This document shows, piece after piece, positions 1-7,126 of a stretch of DNA of 36,109 nucleotides. The translations under genes and the position numbers were made by a program. Every line of letters starts with the position of its first letter. Positions within the stretch are counted from its first letter, which is position 1. This DNA is from Planctomycetota bacterium (lineage in GTDB: Bacteria > Planctomycetota > UBA1135 > GCA-002686595), in NCBI GenBank assembly GCA_029259595.1, contig JAJDEW010000091.1:1-36109 (forward strand), in the 5' to 3' direction. Below the pieces are notes generated by a model. It was not told the origin of the DNA, did no database searches, and saw only the letters and a list, made by a program, of their open reading frames with translations.

Positions 1-132
1 ATGATCTCCGCCCTCAACGACCTGATCTTCAACCTGAAAGAGAACCGCACCTTCACCGAGATCCTGAGCGACCGCGTCCCGACCGTCGGCGCCCTCTTGA
101 CCGGCTACGTGCTCGGCTTCCGACGCGGTTAG
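1..132 (+). CDS. Short reading frame at the window edge (43 codons or C-terminus of a longer protein)
   Basis: An open frame begins with ATG at base 1 and ends with TAG at 130-132, giving 43 residues. It has GC-rich third positions typical of the rest of the window, unlike the DNA just downstream. The peptide has a charged N-terminal half and a hydrophobic C-terminal stretch (TVGALLTGYVLGF) followed by RRG, which could be one membrane-associated helix. Because the window starts exactly here, I cannot tell whether the ATG is a true start or an internal methionine of a longer gene. No family is recognised. The stop directly abuts a reverse-transcriptase relic, so this gene marks one border of the low-GC patch. 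Confidence 0.5.
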   Translation: MISALNDLIFNLKENRTFTEILSDRVPTVGALLTGYVLGFRRG

Positions 133-278
133 GCAGCAACCGGGTCGGGAACAAGAGGATCCTGCGCCTGGTCCGGAAGTGGCTCAACGCGGGCGTAATG
201 GAAGGGGGGAAGGGGGGGAGTCGAGTCGTTCGTCAAATGGGTACGCCACAAGGCGGCAAGTCTCGACCCCAGCTCTGA
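132..278 (+). pseudogene. Relic of a group II intron-type reverse transcriptase
   Basis: One frame running through 132-275 without a stop reads RVGNKRILRLVRKWLNAG, then VMEGG, then a degenerate stretch and GTPQGG before a TGA at 276-278. In bacterial group II intron reverse transcriptases/maturases a helix of the type RxLRLIRKWLxAGVxE is followed about 15 residues later by GTPQGG, which opens the conserved block before the catalytic YADD. Both pieces are present in register with near-normal spacing. The flanking domains are gone: no ISPLLANIYL stretch, no YADD, no start codon. About 48 codons remain of a protein usually over 400 residues long. It is a decayed fragment, most likely from a retroelement that once inserted here. 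Confidence 0.72.
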
Positions 279-317
279 GGGGTGACGTAGGGAGCCGTCG
301 TCAGAAGCGGCCCACGG

Positions 318-1706
318 TCAAATCGAAGGCGTTGTGGAGCTCCAACCGGAAGGGCTCGTGAAAACGGCCGCGGCCTGGGCGGACAAGGCGCGTCCGCTCA
401 AACTGCAGTCGTTCGGGATCAGGACCTCGTGGGATCCAGAGGCCAGGCGGGTGAGGACGTATGGAGGCCGGCACAAGAGCTCGCCGAAGGGAGTCGGCAT
501 CGCCAATGTTGTTGGATTCAGGGACAGAACCAAGACGCTCATGGAAGCTCCGGAGGAAGACAAGTCCACCGTGCACGTCCACGTCTGGCCCAAGACGGGC
601 GCTCCAGGGGCCGCGAAGCCCGCTGGGTTCGTGCCGGAGCCGTTGCGAACCTGCAGCGATGAGGATGCCGGAGCGCAGGCCTGAATGGGGTAGACGGTGT
701 CGTTCAATAAGTTTCCGAGGACGATGTTCCCGGCAGGGTCGCAGTCGATGCCATAGGGGGCGATGTCGTCGAGAATCAGACCGTGGGTGTCCACCACGGT
801 GACCGTGCCGTCCGGGGCGACTTGCAGAAGGTTTCCCGGGACCCCCACGAACCCAAAACTCGGAACGAACACATTGCCGAACGCGTCGGAGGCCATGGGG
901 CCGGAACCGAAGTGTCCCTGGCCGGGCCCGGCGCCAAACTGATCGACGGCGACCGAAACATTGCCGGTCGGATCGATTCTGAAGACGTCATACGAGCACT
1001 CGGAAACGTAGACATTGTCCATCGGATCGACGACCACCCCCCAGCCACCCGACAAGCCCAACGTGCTCTCGTCCATCAGGAGGTCGATGTCTCCCCGCGA
1101 GGAAATTCGAAACACGCGTGCCAGGAAAAACTCGCCTCCCACAACGTAGACGTTGCCCTGGCTGTCAACATCGATTCCGACGGGCCGAATGACTCCCGAT
1201 TGCCCGTCCCCCGATGCGGTCAAGAGCAGGTCGATGGTCAGGTCGGGTCGGATCCGCACGGCCGTGCGGCTGGAGCGTCCGGTTGCATAGAGATTCCCGA
1301 AGGCGTCGAGGGCCAAGTCGCCGGGGGTTGCGACCAAGGGTGAGCTATCCACGATCTTGGTGATGGTTCCATCCAGACTGACGCGAAAGATCCCGGTCGT
1401 CTCGGAGACGTACACCGTGCCCGTGGCCCGGTCCACCTCCATGAACGTAGGGCGGTCCAAGACTCCACCTTGGCCGTCCCCCGTTGCATCCAGGATCTCG
1501 TGGATGGAGCCGTCCGGGTCGACTCGGAACACATTGTTGGAGAAACTTCCGACGACAAAGGTATGCCCGAAGCTGTCGACGCCAACAGCAGAAGGGCTCT
1601 CGAGGAGGTTTCCTTGTCCATCTCCACGACCATCAATCAATAGAGTCGAAGCCTGGGCGCCAAGTCCCGAGAAGAGGATCCAGACATATAGGAGTGTGTT
1701 GCTCAT
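318..1706 (-). CDS. Secreted NHL-repeat beta-propeller protein with frameshifted C-terminus
   Basis: The 462-residue product starts at an ATG preceded by AAGGAAG about six bases upstream. It opens with a Sec signal peptide (hydrophobic stretch LLYVWILFSGLGAQA). Residues about 25-340 hold repeated blades of the NHL/SMP-30 type, with phrases such as GVDSFGHTFVVG, LALDAFGNLYATG and DVDSQGNVYVVG, and recurrent GDGQG turns. After Cys-Ala-Pro comes a C-terminal module of about 110 residues with IPNDCSLSGRALSAQAA, shared with three other proteins in the window. The last dozen residues are out of frame: the neighbouring frame, ending at 301, reads LELHNAFDLTVGRF, which matches the end of the paralogue at 2297-3640. 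The gene is the second of a tandem pair. Its role is probably extracellular or envelope binding; the ligand is unknown. Confidence 0.8.
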   Translation of the reverse strand: MSNTLLYVWILFSGLGAQASTLLIDGRGDGQGNLLESPSAVGVDSFGHTFVVGSFSNNVFRVDPDGSIHEILDATGDGQGGVLDRPTFMEVDRATGTVYVSETTGIFRVSLDGTITKIVDSSPLVATPGDLALDAFGNLYATGRSSRTAVRIRPDLTIDLLLTASGDGQSGVIRPVGIDVDSQGNVYVVGGEFFLARVFRISSRGDIDLLMDESTLGLSGGWGVVVDPMDNVYVSECSYDVFRIDPTGNVSVAVDQFGAGPGQGHFGSGPMASDAFGNVFVPSFGFVGVPGNLLQVAPDGTVTVVDTHGLILDDIAPYGIDCDPAGNIVLGNLLNDTVYPIQACAPASSSLQVRNGSGTNPAGFAAPGAPVLGQTWTCTVDLSSSGASMSVLVLSLNPTTLAMPTPFGELLCRPPYVLTRLASGSHEVLIPNDCSLSGRALSAQAAAVFTSPSGWSSTTPSI

Positions 1707-2048
1707 GGCTGCTTCCTTGGCCTTAGTATCCCGCCTGTCCCTTTGGAATCATGACGACATCGCTTGCACTCCAAACACTGGTGCCGTTGCAGTCACCTTT
1801 CCACACGTACTGAATTGCTCGAGTGTGCGCAGGATCGTCTGGCGTTCAGCACGTGCTTCGAGCACGCTTGGTTCTCGAGTCGAGCACGGCCTGGCTGCGG
1901 GCGCAAGAGGCTGCTTGAGCGAAGCGGCATCGACGCACACGGAGGAGCCAGTGAGGGGTTCCAGTGTCGGCGCGGGCCGCGGTGCGCCAGCCTCGCGAAC
2001 TACGCAAGCGCGCGTGGTCCAGCCGGTACGCGGCCTCGACGAGGCACT

Positions 2049-2165
2049 GTTCTTCCTGCCGACCGCCAGGTGACGCAGGTCGCGCTCGGAGTCGTTGTTG
2101 TGGATCGACAAGCGCGGATCGCCGAGGAAGACAGGGAGCGTCCTGCGCTGAGACATCAGATAGCC
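2049..2165 (-). pseudogene. Relic of an IS66-family transposase (C-terminal motif)
   Basis: On the minus strand the frame reads GYLMSQRRTLPVFLGDPRL followed directly by SIHNNDSERDLRHLAVGRKN. This matches the very conserved C-terminal block of IS66-family DDE transposases, where a GYxLNQxxxLxxFLxDxRxxIxNNxxER segment carries the final catalytic glutamate and ends in AVGRKN. The expected next residues (W followed by a glycine-rich segment and about 60 more residues) are absent in all three frames, as is everything N-terminal to this block. About 39 codons remain of a protein normally near 500 residues. No terminal inverted repeats or target duplication were found, so the element is dead. Confidence 0.78.
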
Positions 2166-2239
2166 GCTCGCGTCATGCGGCACGCAGCGGCGATCGTTGT
2201 CGGTCGATGAGCGCGACGTTCTCGATAGGGTCAAGACGA

Positions 2240-2267
2240 TCTCTCTCTCTCTCTCTCTCTCTCTCTC
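2240..2267. repeat. (TC)14 dinucleotide microsatellite
   Basis: Fourteen uninterrupted TC units occur just downstream of the stop of no intact gene and 30 bp from the 3' end of the second NHL gene. Perfect dinucleotide tracts of this length are rare in bacterial DNA and prone to slipped-strand length change. It lies in the decayed mobile-element zone. Confidence 0.95.
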
Positions 2268-2296
2268 CTTGTCTGAACCCGGAGTGGTTGCGCGGA

Positions 2297-3640
2297 TCAA
2301 TGAGATCCGATTGTGAAGTCAACGGCATTCTGAAGAACAAGGGCCGCTACTCCTGGGCCGGTGACTACCGCAGCCTGCGCGGTGAATGGGGCCCCGACGA
2401 GCGAGCAGTCATCGGGGATACCAATAACTTGTGAATCGAGCCCGACCTGACTGTCCCACGGCGGCGCTGCCAGCAGGAACCCGAAGCTGGTCGGGATTGA
2501 GGTCCCGTTCTTGGAAAGGACCAGGACGCTGAACTCTGTCGGCTGCACCGCGACACTGAGCTCCCAATCGAATCCGATTCTGGGAAGCTCGCTGAAGGTC
2601 AACCCCCTTGGATTGGCCCCCGCGTTCCTCGGTGTTGCTGCGCCGAGCCGTGGTCCGCAGTTTTTGTAGCCAACGACCCTTTGGTTGTCGACGACGTAGA
2701 CATTCCCGAGGTTGTCCGCGGCGACATCATACGTTGCTGCCAGGTTTGCTGGGCCGATCAGCTCTCTTCTTGTCCCCCTGGGCCTCCACCTGGTCACGTT
2801 GTCGGAGAATTGCCCAGGCACGTAGAGGTTGCCTGAAACATCAACATCGAGATGTCGTATCTCGAGAGGGTCTCCAAGTTGGTTGAGCTGCTCGACCGTC
2901 CCGTCAACGTCAAGTCTATAAACCAGCTCAGACCCCGTGACGTAGACGTTCCCGTGTCCGTCACCGTCGATCGCGTACATCTGCAAGGATGACATGACTT
3001 CTGTCACTGATCCGGTTGCGCCAATCTTCAGGAGGTTCGCGCTTTGGTTGCCCGCTGCGTACACATTTCCAAGACCATCAGCGAACAAGCCAACTGGCTC
3101 GAACAAAAATGGAGCGCTGGTATTGGCAAAGACCAAGGAGACGCTGCCCGTAGGGGAGACCTTGAAGATGTTCTCAGAGAGAAGGCCAGAAACGAACAGG
3201 TTGCCGAGTGGATCGACCGCCAGTTCTGTCGGTCCATTCAACGAGGCTCCTTGCCCGTCCCCAGTCCGATCTACGACTTGGGTGATGAGGCCAGACGGTG
3301 AGATGCGAAATACGTTGTCGCTGACTCCGCCAGCCACGAACACATCTTCGTTGACACCCACAACGACCCTTGTTGGTGAAATCAGGCCGTTGCCTTGTCC
3401 ATCGCCGTTTGCGTCGATCAAGGTTGTCATGCCGACTCCAGGCGTTACACGAAAGACGATCTCATAATTGTTGGAGAGGACGTACACAACGCCCGTATCC
3501 GAAGCCGCAAGGGAATCGACGAAGAAGTTTGGAAGGCCTGGGTCTAGGCCGTTCGGCCCTATGAGCTCAAATACAGTTTGGGCATGAACCCTGAACGTGA
3601 GGGTGAGAAGAGCGAGTAACGCGATTGCTTTCGTGACCAC
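2297..3640 (-). CDS. Secreted NHL-repeat beta-propeller protein
   Basis: The product has 447 residues. The start is GTG at 3640, fixed by a strong ribosome-binding site (AAAGGAGG, six bases upstream). A Sec signal peptide occupies about residues 1-20 (AIALLALLTLTFRVHAQ). NHL-type blades follow to about residue 325 (for example LAVDPLGNLFVSG, DVDVSGNLYVPG, AADNLGNVYVVD), again with GDGQG turns. The C-terminal module of about 110 residues contains IPDDCSLVGAPFTAQAAVV and ends in LQNAVDFTIGSH. It is a paralogue of the gene at 318-1706 and lies directly upstream of it. GC content is clearly lower than in genes after 3.8 kb, suggesting different ancestry or recent acquisition. Function beyond an envelope or secreted binding protein cannot be stated. 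Confidence 0.85.
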   Translation of the reverse strand: MVTKAIALLALLTLTFRVHAQTVFELIGPNGLDPGLPNFFVDSLAASDTGVVYVLSNNYEIVFRVTPGVGMTTLIDANGDGQGNGLISPTRVVVGVNEDVFVAGGVSDNVFRISPSGLITQVVDRTGDGQGASLNGPTELAVDPLGNLFVSGLLSENIFKVSPTGSVSLVFANTSAPFLFEPVGLFADGLGNVYAAGNQSANLLKIGATGSVTEVMSSLQMYAIDGDGHGNVYVTGSELVYRLDVDGTVEQLNQLGDPLEIRHLDVDVSGNLYVPGQFSDNVTRWRPRGTRRELIGPANLAATYDVAADNLGNVYVVDNQRVVGYKNCGPRLGAATPRNAGANPRGLTFSELPRIGFDWELSVAVQPTEFSVLVLSKNGTSIPTSFGFLLAAPPWDSQVGLDSQVIGIPDDCSLVGAPFTAQAAVVTGPGVAALVLQNAVDFTIGSH

Positions 3641-3790
3641 GCAAAGCCTCCTTTAGTCGAGATTCCGATCACGACCGTATCAGCTGGCAACGCGATCGCC
3701 TAGAGCCCTCGAAGAGAGCGCCCTCTCAGGTCTCAGGGCAGCCCGCCGTGGAATGTTGACGCACGATTGCAAGCGGAAGGGCAAGAGCTC

Positions 3791-3804
3791 TTCGCTTCGG
3801 CGAA
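3791..3804. terminator. Small UUCG-capped hairpin downstream of the DUF1648-like gene
   Basis: TTCGC-TTCG-GCGAA forms a perfect 5-bp stem with a UUCG tetraloop, 29 bases beyond the stop of the minus-strand gene ending at 3833. There is no T tract. A weak terminator or RNA 3'-end stabiliser is possible; it could also be chance. Confidence 0.3.
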
Positions 3805-3832
3805 CCTGTTGCACACCGTCAGGCGGAGCCCA

Positions 3833-4369
3833 CTAGTGAGTGGCGTCGGCCTGTTCGCGGGAGGTCGCGCTCGCGGGGCGGCGGAAGCGGGACCACAACC
3901 GGTAGCAAGCGAAGAAGGTGCCGAGCAGGTAGAAGCCGAGGATCCAGGGGAAGCTGGCGGGGAGGCGTGGTTGGGGAGCGCGGTTGGCGGTCAGGACGAG
4001 GTGCTGGACCCAGACCAGGAAGAGCGTCGTTGCGCAGGTGAAGCCGTGGCTCCAGGTCGTCAGGGCGGCGAGCGTCGCGTCGCGGCGTTCGGGGGCGAGC
4101 CAATGGTCGCGGTGGGGCAGGTTGACGAAGGCGTGGGGGAGGCGGCGGAAGAGGAACGGGGCGAGCGAGAGGAGGCTTACGATCGTGACGAGGACGACGA
4201 TGGAGACCGCGAGGGCGGCGGACTTCGGCATCGTCGCGACGGCCGTCCCGTCCGAGGCGAAGGTCGTGGCGATGTGGGCGGGCAACTCGCGCCCGACGAG
4301 CCAGGTCTCCGCGACCGAGGCGAGCAGTGCGATCGACGTGAGCAGGACGAGGGCGCGGGAGCGGGTCAT
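3833..4369 (-). CDS. Small multi-pass membrane protein, DUF1648-like
   Basis: The open frame extends upstream to 4537, but the ATG at 4369 is chosen because AAAAGGAG lies just before it and the upstream part is hydrophilic and low-complexity. The 178-residue product has about four hydrophobic segments: residues about 5-22, 50-75, 105-128 and 140-160. Between the first two lies LPAHIATTFASDGTAVATMPKS, which resembles the LPxxIPxHFxxxGxxxxxxxK segment of DUF1648 membrane proteins of the SdpI type. It is divergent from the FG-GAP gene at 4600. A housekeeping or envelope role is unknown; the family call is tentative. Confidence 0.68.
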   Translation of the reverse strand: MTRSRALVLLTSIALLASVAETWLVGRELPAHIATTFASDGTAVATMPKSAALAVSIVVLVTIVSLLSLAPFLFRRLPHAFVNLPHRDHWLAPERRDATLAALTTWSHGFTCATTLFLVWVQHLVLTANRAPQPRLPASFPWILGFYLLGTFFACYRLWSRFRRPASATSREQADATH

Positions 4370-4599
4370 GGGCTCCTTTTCGTCGGGTGGCAGCGGCGTG
4401 CTTGAACTCGGTCCGTCGTCGCTCTCCGAGGACGGGTCGGGATCCGCCCGAGACCTGTCGGGCGCGTCCGCCCGAGTCGCTCGCGGCTCGAAGTCGTCAC
4501 CGCTCGAGCGCGAACTCCCTTCCCGGTCCACCCGCAACGGGGCTTCGTCGGTTAAGGTCGCCGTTCGCGTTCCCTCGACCCTCGAACTCCCTCGCTACC

Positions 4600-6246
4600 A
4601 TGATCCGGACGTCGTTCTCGCTCGTTTCCCTCGCTTCGACCGCGCTCCTCGTCGCGGCTCCCTCGTCCGCCCAGGACACGATCTGGACGCTCGCGGGCTT
4701 CACCGTCGATTCCTACGGGCAGGTGACCGACGTCATCGGCGACGCGGACGGCGACGGCTTCGCGGAGATCGCCGTCGGGGCCTGGCGCGACGACAACGGA
4801 GCCCTCGCGGACGCGGGCACGGTGTTCGTCTACTCGGGTGCGACCGGGACGATCCTGTACGCGTTGCAGGGCAGCGGAGCCGGCGATCACGTGGGCTTCG
4901 GCTCGAGCGGCGCGGGCGATTCGAACGGCGACGGCTTCTATGACATCTGCGTGGCGGGCGACGAAGACGACGTGACCGGTGTCGGGTCCAATGCCGGCAG
5001 CCTGCAGATCATCTCCGGCGCCGACGGAGTCTCGGTCTTGCAGACCTGGACCGGGACCGCGGCCAACGACCTCTTCGGCTGGTCGACCGTCGCGGCGGGC
5101 GATGTCGACGGCGACGGGATCGACGACATCGTGGTCGGCGCCTTGCTCGACGAAGACGTCGGGACGCCGGGCGACGCGGGCTCGTTGACGGCGATCTCGG
5201 GCGCGAACGGAACGATCATCCACCGGGTCTACGGCTCGGTGGCGGGCGGCCAGTTCGGCAACCGCGTCGGGCGGGCGGGCGACCTCGACGGCGACGGCAA
5301 GGCCGAGATCATGGGCACGCAGGGCAACCGGGTGCGGATCTTCAAGGGCAGCGACGGGCTGCTCCTGCGCGAGCACACGATCACGTTCGGCGGTGCGGCG
5401 GGCTTGCACGTGTCGGGCGGCATCGACACGAACGGCGACGGCTTCGACGACTACCTGATCGGTCGTTCGGGACTGAACGGCAACACGGGACAGGTCGAGG
5501 TCCGCTCGGGCTTCGACGGCAGCCTCCTCTACGCCGTCGATGGCGACGTCGCGGGTGACGCCCTGGGCGCGTGCGTCGTCGGCGTCGGTGACATCGACTG
5601 CGACGGCTACGGCGACTTCGCGGCCGGCATGACGGGCTCGGACGTGGCCTTCAACAACGCGGGCGGCGTGCGCGCGTACTCCGGCAAGACCGGGAACGTG
5701 ATTAGTACCGTCTACGGCGACGACGCGGGCTACCAGCTCGGCTTCGCGATCGGCGGCGGCCATGACGTGAACGGCGACGGGAGCCCGGACGTCGCGGTGT
5801 CCTCGCGGATTCGCGCGCGCGTCAAGGTCGTGTCGTTCGTTCCCCAGGGGCTCGAGCCCTTCGGCACGGGCACGCCGGGTTGCGCCGGCGAGCAATCGAT
5901 CCTCGCGAACTCCGTCCCGGCCGCCGGCAACGCCGGCTTCACGGTCTTCTCGAACCACGCGCCGCCGGGCTTGCCCGCCTTGCTCGCGATCTCGACCGCA
6001 GCGAACGTGGCCGGCTTGCCGTTCCAGGGCGCGCTCCTGCACGTCGGGCTTCCGGCCAGCTTCTTCGACGTGCAGGTGACGCCGGCGGCCGACTCCATCG
6101 GGTCGCTGGCCGCGCCGGTGCCCATCCCGAACGATCCGAATCTCGTCGGCACGACGCTGACGTTCCAGTTTGCGACCCTGTGGCCGCTGGCGACCTGCGG
6201 GCTCGAGCTGACGACCTCACGCGGGCTCGCCGTTACGATCCAGTAG
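4600..6246 (+). CDS. Secreted FG-GAP repeat beta-propeller protein
   Basis: The product has 548 residues. The ATG at 4600 is chosen because it opens a clear Sec signal peptide (SLVSLASTALLVAAPSSAQ, cleavage near residue 24); the longer upstream frame is arginine/proline-rich. Seven FG-GAP/integrin-alpha-type blades follow, each with an Asp-rich calcium-binding loop of the form DxDGDGxxD (near residues 49, 108, 168, 228, 277, 331 and 389), as in GDVDGDGIDDIVVGA. From about residue 420 (FGTGTPGCAG) a C-terminal module carries IPNDPNLVGTTLTFQFA and ends in LTTSRGLAVTIQ, matching the tails of the NHL genes and of the FG-GAP gene at 33917. Likely an exported, calcium-stabilised surface or extracellular protein. 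No clear ribosome-binding site is seen. Confidence 0.88.
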   Translation: MIRTSFSLVSLASTALLVAAPSSAQDTIWTLAGFTVDSYGQVTDVIGDADGDGFAEIAVGAWRDDNGALADAGTVFVYSGATGTILYALQGSGAGDHVGFGSSGAGDSNGDGFYDICVAGDEDDVTGVGSNAGSLQIISGADGVSVLQTWTGTAANDLFGWSTVAAGDVDGDGIDDIVVGALLDEDVGTPGDAGSLTAISGANGTIIHRVYGSVAGGQFGNRVGRAGDLDGDGKAEIMGTQGNRVRIFKGSDGLLLREHTITFGGAAGLHVSGGIDTNGDGFDDYLIGRSGLNGNTGQVEVRSGFDGSLLYAVDGDVAGDALGACVVGVGDIDCDGYGDFAAGMTGSDVAFNNAGGVRAYSGKTGNVISTVYGDDAGYQLGFAIGGGHDVNGDGSPDVAVSSRIRARVKVVSFVPQGLEPFGTGTPGCAGEQSILANSVPAAGNAGFTVFSNHAPPGLPALLAISTAANVAGLPFQGALLHVGLPASFFDVQVTPAADSIGSLAAPVPIPNDPNLVGTTLTFQFATLWPLATCGLELTTSRGLAVTIQ

Positions 6247-6322
6247 GCGCGGAGAGCGGCGGGCTTTTTCCGAAGTCGCCGTCGACGGGCCGCGTCCGGG
6301 TCCGTCTGGGCGGTGGTCTTCC

Positions 6323-7009
6323 ATGAAACGGCTCCCCGGAATGGTCCTGGCCTTCGCCGCCGGCGTCGGCGCGTCGTGGGTGACGCACGCGCTCCTGCGC
6401 GCGCGCGCCTCTCCGTCGGACTCCGTGGCTCTGCCTGCGGTGCGTCCGCGCATCGACGTGCCCGCGGAGCAGGCGTTGCGCGTCGACGAGCCGCGCGGTG
6501 ACATGTTGCTCGGCTTCCGTTCGCTCGAAGAGCGACTGGACGGGGTCGAGGCCGCTCTTCGACGGCTCGAAGCGGCGACTGCGGCGTCGGACCCGAACGC
6601 CGCCCGGCAGCCGCTCGTCGAGCCTGCGACCCTCGCACAGCTCGGTGCGGCCGTCGAACGGTTGGAGGCGGCGATCGAGCTCCTGCGCGCGAACGCGAAG
6701 GCCTCCGTCGCTGCACCCGATCCGAATGCGCTCGTGGCCGCGCACCCCGAACCGGACTGGGAAGCGCTCTGGGAGCTGATGGACCTCTGGCGCGTGGACG
6801 AGAAGGCGGCGCTGCAACGCGTCCAGCTCCTGGACCAGGAAGCGCTGTTGCGGACCTTCGGCTCGCCGACCGAGCTCTGGGGCAACGAAAAGGGCGTGCA
6901 CTGGATGTACGGCGAAGGCTTCGACCCGGTCGACGAGATCTACCGGCAAGAGGTGTACATGCGCTTGAACGAAGGCGTCGTCACGGTGCTCGGTGTGAAG
7001 GAGCGCTGA
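6323..7009 (+). CDS. Membrane-anchored coiled-coil protein, unknown function
   Basis: The product has 228 residues. Residues about 4-25 (GMVLAFAAGVGASWVTHALL) form an N-terminal membrane anchor or uncleaved signal. Residues about 55-135 are rich in heptad-like Leu/Glu/Ala (LEERLDGVEAALRRLEAA and a second similar block) and predict a coiled coil. The C-terminal part is more globular, with WELMDLWRVDEKAALQ and GSPTELWGNEKGVHWMYG. I recognise no family. It follows the FG-GAP gene by 76 bp on the same strand and may be co-transcribed with it. Strong codon bias and lack of frame breaks support it as a real gene. Confidence 0.75.
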   Translation: MKRLPGMVLAFAAGVGASWVTHALLRARASPSDSVALPAVRPRIDVPAEQALRVDEPRGDMLLGFRSLEERLDGVEAALRRLEAATAASDPNAARQPLVEPATLAQLGAAVERLEAAIELLRANAKASVAAPDPNALVAAHPEPDWEALWELMDLWRVDEKAALQRVQLLDQEALLRTFGSPTELWGNEKGVHWMYGEGFDPVDEIYRQEVYMRLNEGVVTVLGVKER

Positions 7010-7126
7010 ATTCCACCGAGAGGCGCGTGCTGCGCGTCACGGTCGGAAAGCGTTGTCGTAAGTCCGCCCGAACGGCGGCTGTGAGCCGTCCACTCCCTGG
7101 ACTCCCGCACTCGAGGAAGCCTTCTC

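Larger units (their letters stand above)
1707..2296. other. Gene-free 590-bp stretch between two NHL genes
   Basis: No intact gene is seen here. The stretch holds an IS66-type transposase relic (2049-2165, minus strand) and a CT microsatellite (2240-2267). A 183-codon minus-strand open frame spans most of it, but only the transposase motif is recognisable; the rest has the arginine- and proline-rich composition of chance reading in GC-rich DNA. Both neighbouring genes point the same way on the minus strand. Confidence 0.6.

Noticed and set aside
1749..2300. 183-residue intact protein on the minus strand
   Set aside because: Only residues 46-84 match a known family (IS66); the rest reads like chance sequence, including an Glu-Arg run from the microsatellite.
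4370..4537. N-terminal 56-residue extension of the DUF1648-like protein
   Set aside because: The extension is Ser/Pro/Asp/Arg-rich, and a ribosome-binding site precedes the internal ATG, which begins a membrane helix.
4552..6042. 496-codon minus-strand frame
   Set aside because: It is the antisense shadow of the FG-GAP gene; the repeated Asp-rich codons keep the opposite strand free of stops.
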